Of a stretch of DNA of 64,000 nt, positions 11,676 to 24,463 are shown one piece after another. Position 1 is the stretch's first letter. Each line of letters begins with the position of its first letter. Under the pieces are notes generated by a model. That model searched no databases. It was given only the letters and a program-made list of their open reading frames with translations, and was not told the DNA's origin. The position numbers and the translations under genes were made by a program. The DNA is from Monoplex corrugatus (taxonomy: Eukaryota > Mollusca > Gastropoda > Littorinimorpha > Ranellidae). Where the stretch lies: contig CM060307.1 in assembly GCA_030674185.1 (NCBI GenBank), forward strand, positions 44,871,181 through 44,935,180. The letters are read 5' to 3'.

Positions 11676-12029
11676 GGCAGTGTGATACCTGTGGAGCAAT
11701 CTTTGGCTGCTCGCATACACACACCTGTCTCCGATGTTAACACCAATGAGCAGACCGCTGTTTCAGCAGTACCCGTGATACCAATGCAAACTCCAACCAC
11801 GAAAGCTGGAAATATTGTTACAAATTATAAGAAACCGTATGCAATGACGCGGCGATCCTTCAATACTCCAACCATCCTTGTGAAGCATGGTCATAAAGTT
11901 CAAAGGGTTATGGTGTCTAGCACCACTCCAACTACTTTGTACAATGGGCAAGTTCTGAATTCCAGTGACAGTGGAGATGAAAACTATGTCAGATACACCC
12001 CAATACCGAGTCAGCCTTCAACTAACTAA
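11676..12029 (+). CDS. Terminal coding exon of an unrecognised gene
   Basis: After acceptor TGGGCATTTTTCAG the frame is open for 117 codons from GSVIPVEQSL to the TAA at 12027-12029. The peptide is rich in Thr, Ser, Pro and Val with a basic middle (YKKPYAMTRRSF, VKHGHKVQRVMVSS) and an acidic patch (SSDSGDENY). It reads like a disordered C-terminal tail. No transmembrane segment or catalytic motif is visible and I do not recognise the family. An AATAAA lies 337 bp downstream. Its 5' exons must lie in or before 1-11.6 kb. The gene would converge on the minus-strand dynein gene. Confidence 0.55.
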   Translation, partial: GSVIPVEQSLAARIHTPVSDVNTNEQTAVSAVPVIPMQTPTTKAGNIVTNYKKPYAMTRRSFNTPTILVKHGHKVQRVMVSSTTPTTLYNGQVLNSSDSGDENYVRYTPIPSQPSTN

Positions 12030-12365
12030 AAGCCAGGGCATTATCTCAAGAACATGCTAGTTTACAAATTCCTGTGGTTGTGATATTTTGTTTATGTGTG
12101 TGTTATGCAAAGGAAAAAACACAGAATTTTCTTACCAGACATGTCTTCTGTGTGTTTTTAGAAGTGAGGTTGAGGCAAAACTAGTAAATAGTGGTTGCCT
12201 GAGAAGTCCAAGAGCTTTCAGATGCTTAGTATTGGGCTGAATTGACACTTGCATTATTTTTCTACTCGTTATTCATTTGGTAAACTGTCATGTATCAGTA
12301 AAATATCCTGTAAACCATGAATGTAGACATGTGTAAGAAAAGTGATACACACACACAAATGCATG

Positions 12366-12371
12366 AATAAA
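12366..12371 (+). promoter_or_regulatory. Poly(A) signal AATAAA
   Basis: A canonical hexamer placed as expected for the 3' UTR of the exon ending at 12029. Confidence 0.45.
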
Positions 12372-14554
12372 ATAGATGACCTGCACTGACCCATAACTAA
12401 TCTGTAAAGCTGTCGGCTTGGCATATTCTAGATTCTAGTTTTTGAAGAAGCTAGCATTCAGTACCTCCACGTTAACTTTTGATGATACAAAACATTGGAG
12501 AAATGATTTTACCAACAAGAAAGAAAATGAGCCATGCTCGTTAGCCAAGAGTACCAAGTTTACTGTAATATGATGAATGTTAAAAATAGCTGTGTATCCC
12601 GTGAAGTGTGAAGGACAAATGGTAGAGTCGTACAGATATTTTGATGTATTTAAACATCTTTTTCAAAGAGCGACAAGCACAGAGTTTGACCTTCTTCCCC
12701 CCCTTGTCTTATTTTCAAATGAATACGTTATTTTCAATTGCATTCCTGAAATAGAAAAATACCCAGATTCCACAATTTGCCAGGGTAGGGGATATCACTG
12801 AGCTGGCCAGTTAAATGAATACAAGCATTTAAAGCTGCTGCAGGGCCTGTAGTACAATTGTGTTGCAACAATCTTGCATGAAATTGCCGAAACACAGCCT
12901 TAAGGTTTAGTATCAAGAGGCGGCTGATAACCTAAATTCATCACTCCGCTCACTTCCACTCGAATTGGTGAAGGGTCAGCTGTCATTTTGTTTGTGTTCA
13001 AGTGACTGATGTTAGTATTTGGGAGATTTTGCATAAATGAGTTAAATCTTGTTTGTTTTTTTTTGGGGGGGGGGGTATGGGTGAATTTGGTTTGTGTCAG
13101 CTATTGTTTTCATCAGTTGTTGTAAATTAATTAGATTGGGGAGAGGGTGGATAGAGAACTTAAACTAAGAAGTTATTTAAACAAGAATGGGATAACCCAC
13201 ATATGCCTGAATTTTATTTTTTCACAAAATGTGGTAAACTACTGATATTTATTATGTCTTTAAACATATCTAACAGCAGTTGTAACATAAAGGTAGCAAA
13301 TTTTGATTTTGAGCATAAAATGGTTTTGTCTAATTTCAGGGACAGTGGGATCAGTTGAGCAGGGGTCCCCCCCCACCCCTGTCATCACACAATAAAAGCA
13401 CAAGCTTGCTTCTTTGTAGTTCTTTTATTGCTGTGGAATGAGTCTGATTTACAACAGTTTTGTTCAGTGTCATTTGTAACAAATGCATTAAATGACATCA
13501 TTCCCACTCTGACTTACTGATACCCCTCACCGCCAACCCAACATAGATGCCCGTTCCCCATTTCACCAAACTAGTGCACAGCTGTCTTGAACAAAATTAA
13601 GAAAACAAAAACAAAACAAACATTGAATGAAGTAAACTATTGTAAAAGAAAATTTGTTGCACATTCAGGAAAAGATTTACACATAGCAATATAAAATATT
13701 AACTTGGAAGATAACTGTTTTATTTGTAAACAGTTTCAGTGCCTATTAAAATCCTTTAATGTTTACACTGATTTTCAGCAAACTCTTACTGAAGAGGTTG
13801 TCAAGGGTGACAGGGGAGGAGCGACCTATTTCTCTCGGTTTGTCAGCATCTGCCGTCTTGATATGGCTGTGTCTGCAAGAGGTAGCCCAGTAGTGTTTAA
13901 GTGACCACATGAATTGCTTTGCCCTATGCCGAAGTATGGGGTCAGTAACTCGCTGATGCTCAAGACCTGTGTCTGCAGCACATAAAACAGCATTGCCAGT
14001 GTTTCCATTTGCAGTCAAAATATATCCCAGCATGCAATTGTTTACAGTTGCTAGATCATGTCCCAGAATGCAATAGGACATCCCCCAGCAGGGAGAACGA
14101 AGTTGTCACTGGAACCATTGCTGTTGTATATTTTGGTGTAAACATTCATTATACTGTACATGACCTGCGTTCGTCGTGTGCCTGTTTTAACAAGGACAGG
14201 TAGGTTGAACTTTGCCCATTTTGTCTGATAATCCATCATTATTGTTAGAGAAATACGGTACCACGTCAGCTCACCAAGTAATTTCTGGTCATTGTTGAGA
14301 TGGCTTACTTCCATACACCCTCATCATTGCTCCAGTACTAATCCTGTAGTACAAACAAAAATATACTTCACTCTTGAAGGACAGGTAGAGAAAGTGCTTT
14401 TCCGTTTTGATTTAGCGTACACCTCTGACACACCAACAGAAGGATCAACAACACGGTAATGACAGAAAACCTCAAAGAGCTAGTTTGCATAGCAGGCAGA
14501 TGAGAAGGATTAATTAATGCCTTATCTTTCCAAGGAAAGCAATCTGTTGACATT
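12372..14554. other. No gene firmly seen
   Basis: AT-rich sequence with a short G run near 13070. A 111-codon minus frame at 13746-14081 has no recognised domain or good splice context and is not called as a gene. Confidence 0.4.
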
Positions 14555-14755
14555 TCAAGAAGTCTGCTCTTCTCCAGTCTCTTTCAGGGACACATCTGTC
14601 TTTTTCTTGGCAGCAGGTGTTGCATTGAGCTGTTTACTTTTCATCATGTTTGTGGATGCCTGCTGTCGTGGAAAAGATGGCCCTTCTGATGTTGAGGGAA
14701 TTGGAGAGTCTTCGCGCTTGGTTCTCGCAGAATATGTCTTGGCTTTCATTGATTG
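14555..14755 (-). CDS. Possible terminal exon, unrecognised polar protein tail
   Basis: On the minus strand TTTCTGTGCAG is a good acceptor, followed by an open frame from QSMKAKTYSARTKRED to a TGA ending at 14555. The peptide is Ser/Lys/Thr/Pro-rich (SPIPSTSEGPSFPRQQ, TPAAKKKTDVS), like a disordered nuclear-protein tail. No upstream partner exon was identified and no poly(A) signal is obvious just after it. It could be a real last exon, a retrocopy or chance. Confidence 0.35.
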   Translation of the reverse strand, partial: QSMKAKTYSARTKREDSPIPSTSEGPSFPRQQASTNMMKSKQLNATPAAKKKTDVSLKETGEEQTS

Positions 14756-16639
14756 CTGCACAGAAACTTAAGTGATATCATCATCATATAATTTTCACCT
14801 GTACCAAGTGCTTTGGGCTGGTGTTCCATATTGCATGCAAGGGAATACCTTCATTCTGTGGAACAAGGACTATTTTCATGAAGAGATTAAGTGGTGTTTA
14901 GATTTTTACAGTGGCCAACAACAAACTATGGCTCATGAGAATTGAAAGGGCTCTAATTTTAAGTGTTGAAACATGATTTTTTTAGCACTGTATGACTGTT
15001 TTCAATTACTGCAGGTTGACAGTTTGCATATATTCTGGCCTGATTACACAATGGTTTTCCTAATTTGTAGGGAGAAGAGTGGCAGAAAATAGAACTGAAG
15101 AGCTAGTCCTTTGGAAAGGGACAAAAACCCGAATCTGACCAGTGTGCCTTCCGGCTGTGCACGCTGAAGACCCCACAGCATTTGAATAGCGTGAAGAGCT
15201 TGTGCCATGATCATTCTGGATCTTCTCCATCTCATGGCACATATGACATTAATGCATATGGAATTCACTCCGAGCATAGAGACATCATCTTCAGAAACTG
15301 AAACTTTCCTAATTTTACCAAAAGCCAGCTCGTATTTCTGTGGCATTCTATGCCTGCATCCAAGTTTCTAGCAAACCATTTCTAAATAACATAGTTGTTG
15401 CTGCAGTGGTGATCTGGATATTGTGCCCTTTCCATCTTCCGTCATGATCCATGTCAGGAGTGCCTTCATGGGGTGATTCAGTGTAGATCCTAGCATCTTA
15501 AATTCCAACATCCTCCCTGATCACTTAAACTGTTTACCATCTGGGGATTAAAAGAAAAAAATTTTTTAATCAGATCATGATGAAAGAAAGGGGAGGAAAC
15601 CCAACCCTCTTGATCCCACTATCCCAAAAGGAAAAAGAAAAAGGACAATTGTTTCAGTTCACACAAAATTGGTTTTTGATAAAAACTAGGTAACTGCTTC
15701 TGCATTGTATTAGAATAAAGGTGGGGGGTTTTCCTATGGACTTGCCTTTGACAGACTCATAACTGCAAATTGCACCATGCACAGTAAGAGAAAGCACTGA
15801 AACGAACTGGTTGTTGATTATAGTCATAACCTCAATTGTACTGTTAAAAATAACCTGAACTATCGCCTTAATTTTAATATCAGGGGTGGATTTTTAGTCC
15901 ATGTCCCTTTAAAGAAAAGTGAGTTAAGACTGTCTTTCAGAAATGTGAAAGGGAATCGGGGCTCTGTAAAGTTGTTTAAACATGAGTGGGGTCACAGCCG
16001 TCTTGCAAAATGTCTAGGTAACGTAGCCTCTGTAAAAGTTGATAAGCTGGAAAAGAGTAGTGTCTCATATTTCTAGGTCTGTGGATAAACTTTAAACTGT
16101 GCTCAGGAAGTAGTTGCTGTCAGCATTTTTTATCAAATTGAAATAGGTTACTGTTAAACATTGAAGATGGCCTATGCCTTCCATTTGGTTATGAGTGGCT
16201 GATAGGTTTGTGTGTATCAACATGTCTATCACACCCACTTCATTCAAACTCTGGATAATATTTGTAAATGAATACGATGATCAAGCCATATTAACAATAT
16301 CTTAGAATAATAATTTAGAATAACAATTACCTTGAAATCAAAAATTTGCAATGAACAATATAAGCCACATTACCATTACATTGTAATAATGTATTTTGTA
16401 CAGTATTTATCTATTAGTCCAGTTTGTATTTGAATCCACCCTATCTTGCACAAATGATTCCTTACCGAGTTGATTATAAAGTGGGCAACAGTTTGATCTT
16501 TTTGCAAGACTCGTGTCAAGTTGTTGGTAGTGGGTCTGGCTCTATATTTGGCCAGATCAAGATCATGAGAACTTTTGTTTACTGTTCCACTGGTAGGAAA
16601 TCTTGTACATTTTAATTTTTCAACAGTATTTTTTTTTTT
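14756..16639. other. No gene seen; one dispersed repeat segment
   Basis: Bases 15185-15305 (GGATCTTCTCCATCTCATGG, ATATGGAATTCACTCCGAGC, AGAGACATCATCTT) resemble 44150-44235, which shows a shared, old dispersed repeat of unknown class. The remainder is AT-rich without recognisable coding. Confidence 0.45.
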
Positions 16640-17590
16640 CTTCCAAAGTCAGATCATATCTTTCCATGCATCAATATATCTTGCATGGTATCGTCTGTCT
16701 TGAAATAATGAATTATCCAGAAGCAAACATACTGTTAAAATTGATAAATTTGCATCATAAGTGAGGTAGAAATACTTCCTTTTGTATACATTAACTGAAG
16801 CTATCCAATAACCCTGTTTATTCAGACATGCATTAAGTTGATGCTGCTGCCATTCGTTCTGCTGTTCCCTATCACTAATTTTCAAAACATTCCCTCTGAT
16901 AATTCTGTCTCAGCTGCTGAACTGACTGCAATGTTTTTGGCACTAACGGTGTTTCAGTCCAAACACAGACTACCTCATCGGTTCAGGTTCCCTTTCTACT
17001 TTAAAGGCAGTTACTAGCTGAAAAATCGTCACTTAGACCTGATGAAAATCGTTGAACTCTTGTCCTTTCTTACAATTGAAGGTTACTACATTGTTTTGCC
17101 TGGATTCCTAGCCACGTTGGTACTAAAGGCAATGATGAAAAGGCTGGGTGCCTTGCCAAGAATGCTACAAGGGAAAGAACTCTTAATCCCATACCAAGAT
17201 CTGAAACCCAAACTTGTATTTAAACCAAAACAAACTGTGACGGGAGGATTGGAACAACCAGACAGACGACAAAGCTTGCCCAAATTTGCCTCGACCTGAA
17301 ACATGCATTACAATCTGTAAAAAACTGAAGTGCCATGGTATATGTTGACGAGCCACCAAGCAGACTCCTTGAATAATCTGTTCACAGAGATGTTCCTCTG
17401 AATGCAATTTTCATGTTCTTGTAAGAGATTAGTAGATTTGTATGTATGAAAAGGATTTTTGATAAGTATAGACTTGAAAAGACTTGCAGTTTGGTGTTTA
17501 ACTGTTGTCTTTTAATTAAATTTGGACTTTAACATGAACTATGATGTGGCATTAATGCTGGTTGGACTACAAGCAACATGAATTTGAACT
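16640..17590 (+). mobile_element. Second degenerate LINE RNase H fragment
   Basis: This is homologous to 7060-8215. SVSAAELTAMFLALTVF (about 16905) matches the RNase H segment there. Broken frames near 17130-17170 contain KNATRERTLNP wording equivalent to LAKNATMEK in the other copy. The 3' end reads GGTTGGACTACAAGCAACATG then AATTTGAACT near 17558-17590. Stops and frameshifts are frequent. Confidence 0.55.
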
Positions 17591-19227
17591 GTGAACATTT
17601 CTGTCATATGTTTATTAAATCTGCCATGAAACGGCAAACATACCTTAAAATGACTTTTAATATGTTGGATCACAGCGGTCCACATTGTGCAATCACACCT
17701 GATCATTGAAAAGGACCTACAAACAAAACTACAGAAAAGATAACTATGAAACACGGGATAAAGTATGGAAACGAGGATAGAGTACAGCCAGGGTTTTAGG
17801 AAAGGGACAGGGTGAACTATACTGATATCTGTGGTTGAAGATGATTTTTGGTAAAAGATCGAGCATGACCGAAACACCCCACAGACTGCTGTCTTTGGTG
17901 TAAGAGTGCTTTCTGGCTTTGTTAAAGATGAGCTTTTTTGGGGGGGGAGACGGCTTTGTAATTGACATTTTGCATGACCTGTAGGATGTCAAGAGACCAG
18001 CTTTTTACACATTAGCACCAACTACACATAGGTCATGGTGACTGATATTTTAGATAACCTGTATCTGATAACATGAAATGGTGAAAAAGATTAAATTGTA
18101 AGCTTAACAACGAAAGTACCCTTTATGATTTTAGCCATTTTCTTCTTCAGTGTGAAAAAATACACTTGAATAGAAAAGCTGGGAATTGTAGTCCTGAACA
18201 ATATGGAGCAAAAAGCACATCTCAAACTTTATAAGATTTATTTCCATGCTCAGAAAAAAATTTTCCTTAGCATGGAATAAAACAACATAAAGAGCAGTGA
18301 TGAACCAACAATTTTTGCTGGTGCTACCTGGATGATCAAGGCATAAAAAATCATTTGGTCATTGTATTGCTTTATAATAAATGTCATTAGGCTAGTTGCC
18401 CAGTTTTGTGCTTGCTTTTCAACAATGTCTTTAGCTTTTTTAGTGTTCTTTTATTGTATGTGTTGTAAAGTCTTGTCTTTGGCACCTGGTTTCTGTTACT
18501 TGCTGATAGAGAGCAACCAGATTTCACATCCAGTAAGGATTGTAATCTTTTGGAGCCCTTTTGATGTTTGTTTTGGCGGCTAATTTGCATGATGTGTATC
18601 AGTCTTTCACTTTGTGGCCTGAACTGTCAAAAGAAAACGACCAGGAGTATGGCTGGACTGTCAGATGTTTGTAGTTTGTCCAGTTGGCCTTGTAGTCCCC
18701 AGTATTTTTTTTTCCCTTGAACCCACTTGGGGGTTAAGTTTCTAAGTATTCATTTGGAAAGTTGTGGTACTATTTGAACATGTTCTTCAAGTTTGCTGTC
18801 TACAGCCTTGGGTTTTAATGGCTAGAAAACGGTAAAGTCTTCATACTGATTTGATGTACCTACTTAACTGACTCAATGTACCTATTTCAAAAAGAGGAGT
18901 AGAAACCCAGACCAACACAAAGCAGCAGCATGCAAGTGAACGTGCTACAAGCTTGCAGGTAAAGCCGCACAACAGAAGGTCCATGGGAAATTGCATGAAA
19001 CCTTTCACAACAAAATCTGGGTAATTGTATTGCTGAGAAATATTTACACTGTGGCAAAATGCCAATGCACAGATTTACTCGATTTGGAGTGGAATTGAAG
19101 TGTTTTTTAAAAATGGGAAAGACGAACTGTAGATCCATTTGCCCGGCCATGTAGGCACACGCACAATGTTCTCAGCAACCACAAATGTTGAAAGCTAAAA
19201 CAAAATGGCTTCAGTTGCCGTGTTTAT
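17591..19227. other. No gene seen
   Basis: AT-rich sequence with several short frames on both strands and no domain recognised. Confidence 0.4.
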
Positions 19228-19385
19228 TGAAACGGTGACTAAAGGAAAAACAAGCAAAAAAATATACAGCCTGAACAAAATGAAAGAAATAGCCACTGAA
19301 AAACAAGCAAAAAAATAGCCACTGAAAAAGAAGCAAAAAAATATACAGCCTGGACAAAATGAAAGAAATAGCCACTGTGTTTGTT
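19228..19385. repeat. Imperfect tandem repeat
   Basis: The words AACAAGCAAAAAAATA, CAGCCTG(A/G)ACAAAATGAAAG and AAATAGCCACTGAAAAA recur two to three times. The open, Phe-rich minus-strand frames here are by-products of the repeat. Confidence 0.75.
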
Positions 19386-21036
19386 GAAAGCATGACGGCA
19401 AAAGAACATAATCGTAATGTTGGAAAGCAAATGAGCAAATAATCGGCCACAACAATATAAAACCAAACACGTCCAAACCCACCAGTTCTCCCCTCTCACA
19501 CTACCAAAATGGGATGGTGGTTAAAAACAAGAACACAGAAAAGAACGAATGGCAGCCATCATCTAAGCCAACATTATCGCTGTGACTGGGTGAAAAGATA
19601 GAAACTGTGCCGTACACAATTTGAAGAAATCGGTTCTTAAAGTACTTTGAATAGCATCTTTTTTTTCTGAAGCATAAAGTAAAGTGTTTTCACTCCATTT
19701 TTTTTTTTAACTAGTACAGTTTACATTTCTTCCAAATGTAAAAACTGCATTTAAATTAGTGGAGCTGTGGCACATAAGCATACAGAACAAACTGGAGTCG
19801 TCTGTGAAACCCGACATACTGCACTTGAAGAAAAAACCTGTGTTCACTTTCTATGCTGCATATAACTGAAGAAAAATATTAGGATCTGCACACAGGTCCA
19901 TTCTCCAACACCTTGCTGGAACACCTCTCTAAAGGCTTTCAACCTACCCACTGCATAAGCTGAATATGCACATTCATTCTAAAAAAAATTTTTTAAAGTG
20001 TCAACAGTATGCAACTATTGCACACTTGAACAGGATATATTTACGTTTTCATTCTGGATACATGGAACCAAATTGAACATGGGGAACCCTGTAAATTGTT
20101 TCATACGAACACATCATCACCGTGTTCTAGAATATTGCAGAAGGACCTGGGTGAGAAAAAAAAAGGTGGACCAAATCCAACTTATAAAAAGCCTATATTT
20201 ACATTTCAGCCTATTTTCATCATTTCATTCTAAAACGGTTTTGAAGCGAGTTACCAAGTTTGGTTTGGATATGTTGGGTACTGTATACAGTGCCAAAAGT
20301 CTGCTCAATATACATCGTATTTCTTAAATAATGACTTCAATTGTCGGTACCAGCAAGATGTGGATATATGTATTGCAATCTCTCGACATAAAATGCACTT
20401 CCATACAAATGTAGCAAAACTTGTTGATGATCCACTTTATTTAAATAAAATACGTTTTACAAAAATAACGGCAATTGAATACTAAGATACTGCAATCAAT
20501 ACATGTCGAGATAAAAATTGTAGGGAACAGTTGTCTTGCAATAATTCATCGCAATTCACAAACCTGTCTCCATACGTTCAGTCTTCTGCTCAGACAAGCA
20601 GTCTCGCACATACTCTTAGGACACGCAGCCTTGCATTTGGCACTTGCTGTTTCAGAACATGCGTTTAATCTTCAAACATGCATTTAAGTCAAAACTGATT
20701 TCATTTTGTCATGGTAGAGCCTGGCTGGAATTCACGACTATACAAAATATACTCTGCCATATCCAGCTTGGGCAATATGGCTCATGTTTGTTCTGTTTTT
20801 GGCAGATAACCCACTATCACCAAAATTTAGGTGACGAGACACCACCTCTATAAAGCCATATTGCGCCAAAATGCTACTTCCATTTCTTATTTTTCTCCGC
20901 TTCTGACGGTATGGAGCAGGTTGCTTTGTCCTGAGATGCATTCAACCCATAATGCTCCTCACATTGAAGGCTCCTCATTAACTTGATGAAGGCTACTTAA
21001 AATTCGTTTCAGCCATGGCCATTGGCTCTCCCATAA
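19386..21036. other. No gene firmly seen
   Basis: AT-rich sequence with short frames only. A 67-codon minus frame at 20738-20941 has no recognised domain. Confidence 0.4.
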
Positions 21037-21297
21037 TTAGGGTGCACCTCCAGAGAAGCCTGCAGCACATGAGCTCTGAGGTCTCTCCAATTCTACTGCT
21101 CCCTTCTCATGGAAGTGAGCCGGGAATTCACTTTTACTAACCACTATCTTAAGGATCTCTGGGTCTTTAACTCCATCTGTTGGTCGTCTCCGATGCACAG
21201 GCAGGCCAAAAGAGTAGTTCTCCTCCCTCCATCCAATCTTTGAATTCTGCATGAGTTGGATATTATGGTAGAGTGGCGACACTGAAAGGGACTTCAA
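21037..21297 (-). other. Unrecognised 86-codon frame
   Basis: The minus-strand frame has a non-repetitive, protein-like composition (WREENYSFGLPVHRRRPTDG, then KIVVSKSEFPAHFHEKGAVE) and ends at a TAA. A possible acceptor (CTCATGCAG) lies inside it. No family is recognised and no partner exon was found. It could be an exon of an undetected minus-strand gene or a repeat remnant. Confidence 0.3.
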
Positions 21298-21748
21298 AGA
21301 TTTCTGTTATGCTTAAACATTCACCCATCTTTCTTCTTGTGGACTTTCTGCTGATCTTGAAAGTTGCAGAAAAAGGGAGTGGAAATAATATGGGCATTAA
21401 GTGTATGGAGCCACCAGTGGCGTCTTTGCGCTGATTTGGTGACTAGGTAGAAATGGCCAAAAATTGAGCTAACGTGAGCACAGTAATTTACTGGTAGAAT
21501 GAAATAGTTCTTTCTTTGGGTACTCAAGTTTTTTTGTTTTTTAAGGCCGACAAATAGTTCACAGGGCACCATCAAAAATTAATTTCTCTGGGAAACTGGT
21601 CTTTCATGATTTCCATCTATAGTGGATGGATAAAGTCTAGTCTCACTGGAGAAAAAGTATAATTTTGATATCAAATATAAGGATAGTTCTCAAAATACAT
21701 ATACTCTTGACGTAATTAAATCAGTTAGGAAACATCACATAACTATAA

Positions 21749-22258
21749 GAAAAAATTTACACACTGTTCATTCCGTGCAAATAACAAAATAGGAAATGCA
21801 TACATCATGAGAACATAAACGGAACCAGCGCTCAATTCATGGAATAATTCACAATTTTCAATCTTGACTTGCTCATCTTATAACCTGGTCATCACATAAT
21901 AAAGTGGTGATTGTTTTTATAGGAAAAAATGTACACACCGTGCAACTAACAAAATAGGAAATGCATATATCATGAGAACATAAACGGAACCAGCGCTCAA
22001 TTCATGGAATAATAATCACAATTTTCAATCTTGACTTGCTCATCTTGTAACCTGGTCATCACATAATAAGTGGTGATTGTTTTTATAGGAAAAAATTTAC
22101 ACACTTCATTCCGTGCAACTAACAAAATAGGAAATGCATACATCATGAGAAAATAAACGGAACCAGCACTCAATTCATGAAATAATATTCACAATTTCCA
22201 ATCTTGACTTGCTCGTCTTAACCTGGTCATCACGTAGTAAGTGGCGATTGTTTTTGTT
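21749..22258. repeat. Three tandem copies of a 166-174 bp unit
   Basis: Unit starts (GAAAAAAT(T/G)TACACAC) fall at 21749, 21923 and 22089. Each unit contains AACAAAATAGGAAATGCATA, GGAACCAGC(G/A)CTCAATTCATG and CTTGACTTGCTC, and ends with GTGG(T/C)GATTGTTTTT. Units differ by small indels and substitutions. Confidence 0.9.
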
Positions 22259-24115
22259 TCATTTAATAAATAAACACATGTACATAATGTGTACACACAA
22301 CATAAGCAGTTTCCAACTCATGGCTGCAAAAGTCCAGTACAAAGAGTCCTAATGGCGTTATTTCCATAAATTCAGTATGCCGGAAGCATTTAGTAGTGCA
22401 TATGATTAATATATGTAATCAGATACTCGACTCCATGATGCTTTAATACTTTTTCACGAAGTTTTAAGAGCAGGAAACATTAAGATCTCTTCTACAGATG
22501 GTCTGAAGATTAAGTATACAACACTTCCACCTGCTTCCAAGTTTTTATGAAAGTCTTGGGAAAAGATGAATTATTGTCCCCCACCATCAAACAACATAAA
22601 TTTTCATTGAAAGAAAGACTAGTTCAGTTGCATTACAAAATATAATGGGCCTAGTTAATACTTTATATATTAGCTTATTTATGTTGCTTAAGGAAACACA
22701 TCGGCTATTTTGTATATATCCCACTTCCAAAATAAGATCAGCGAGTCCATACAAGATCAACAGCTCCTGGCAAAAAAAAACCTCCACATGAGAGCATGCT
22801 AAGATCATCCGAGAAAAGGGTCATCTCCAAGGTCAACAGAAGATGATAAGGGTTGTCCATAAACTGTGAAATTAAGAGGAATGAGATAGTAGTGATAATT
22901 AACATCACTTGGGGCCAGAACTGATGAGATAAGCTATGTGGAATGTGAAGAAACGATTTGTGCACAGTATTCATTAATGGCATCTTCACAAAAGTGAACC
23001 TGTATGATCAAAATGTTGCTCACTACACATTTGTTATACATTTCATGTCTGGTGGTTAAGAAGGGGTCTGGATGAATATATCTCGATTCAGTTTTGCATC
23101 TGCAAATGGACATTTTCTCAATGTCATAGATCTAATTTTCAAAAATCCTTACCATAATTTTACTGCACTGTCGAATGCCTTGTGTACAATTTTACTTGAA
23201 TGTTTTTACAAAGACTACACAGATAATCATAACTGATATCACTAATTACAATGTTTGCTGCAAGTAGCCTATTCTGTAGAATGTTTCCTTATCCTTTGAT
23301 TGCAAATCACTGCCTGGGAAAGGAGGGGGCTGGGGGGAGAGCAGAAGAGAAGTAGAATTGAATAATGTAGGATTTTTTTATGGAGAGCTGTAAAATGATG
23401 ATGAAATGTTTTGTTCTTATGATTGTGACTGACACAGTATGCCTATCTTTTCTTCCCCCTTTCTTTTTTCCAGTAATGCATACAGTGTGTGTATTTCTCT
23501 GGTTTGTCTGTTGACTACAGTAATATTCAGGCAAATTTTGCAAGTGCCACAAACAAACTGAACTATTTAGAAATGTAATGTGTAAATAACATCATTCAGA
23601 ACAAACCTGGACTTAAAACAAATTTACGCACACCAACAAAACCACGTGCATGATAGCAAATGCCATACCAGGGTTTTAGCACTTCACTATTTACAGACAA
23701 AAGTGTCCCTGTGACAGCTCTTTTATAAAACGCTGGTCTTGCAATGTCATCCCATGCGTTAAAATACAACAATAAACAAGTTTGCTGTCATGTTAATGAT
23801 GTCACAGACACGTCACTGCAGCTTTAGGCTTCTGTTCAGCATGACATGGTGTTCAAGGTTTGAAAATGGGTGAAAGAATCCACTTGTGTGCACTCGTGCA
23901 GCCTTGAATGTCAGGAAAACGTCTCTGTCATGAAATGTATTCAAGCAACCTTTTCTGGATAGCAAAAACAAAATCATAACAACATGACTTGGAGAGAGCT
24001 TGCCATGAGCATGAGCCATCCTTTTTGTAGGGTTTTTGTTCTCATATGGTTGATTTGATGAATAAAGTACTCTTTACAAAAAATGCATATCAAACGTTTT
24101 GTGGTTCTATTTGGC
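22259..24115. other. Probable dynein 3' UTR and intergenic sequence
   Basis: No coding signal was found. The part next to 24116 must contain the 3' UTR of the dynein gene on the minus strand, but I could not pick a convincing minus-strand AATAAA close to the stop. Confidence 0.4.
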
Positions 24116-24463
24116 TTAGTGACTGATGGCAAGAGCTACCCGTTTCTGTGCCCACAAGGTGAGAGAATGAACAGTAGGAAGGGGCACATGAGTGATAAGG
24201 TTCTTGTCCTGTTGCACAGCCATGTCAGGACAAGAAAAGAGAGGACAAGTGTAGAGAGAAGAAAGTCTTGTAACTCGTGTGTCACTGTTTGTGTTCAGAG
24301 GGCGGATCCACACTGGAGGCATTGGCTGTAGAGGTTCATCCCCAGGTAGTAAGTCCATCAACACGGAGCGACTGGAATCCCAGCGGGCATTCAGCAAATG
24401 CAAACCATGCACATACACACCATCTGCAGGTCTTTCTGTTGCCATAAATCCCATAGGCATTAC
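24116..24463 (-). CDS. Dynein exon 14 of 14 here: C-terminal domain and stop
   Basis: The acceptor is CATGTTTCAG before GTA; entry is phase 0 and the TAA is at 24116-24118. It begins VMPMGFMATERP, which completes the family's LSFEVMP join with the previous exon. DGVYVHGLHLLNARWD matches the family consensus DGVYxxGLxLEGARWD. A P-V-W-I-R-P core follows (family: PVIWLKP), then YTCPLF (family: YECPVY) and the ending HVPLPTVHSLTLWAQKRVAL (family: LPTDxPxxHWIxRGVAL). The fit leaves no doubt about family membership. Confidence 0.9.
   Translation of the reverse strand, partial: VMPMGFMATERPADGVYVHGLHLLNARWDSSRSVLMDLLPGDEPLQPMPPVWIRPLNTNSDTRVTRLSSLYTCPLFSCPDMAVQQDKNLITHVPLPTVHSLTLWAQKRVALAISH

Noticed and set aside
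13746..14081. 111-codon minus-strand gene
   Set aside because: No recognised domain, no convincing splice sites or start context.
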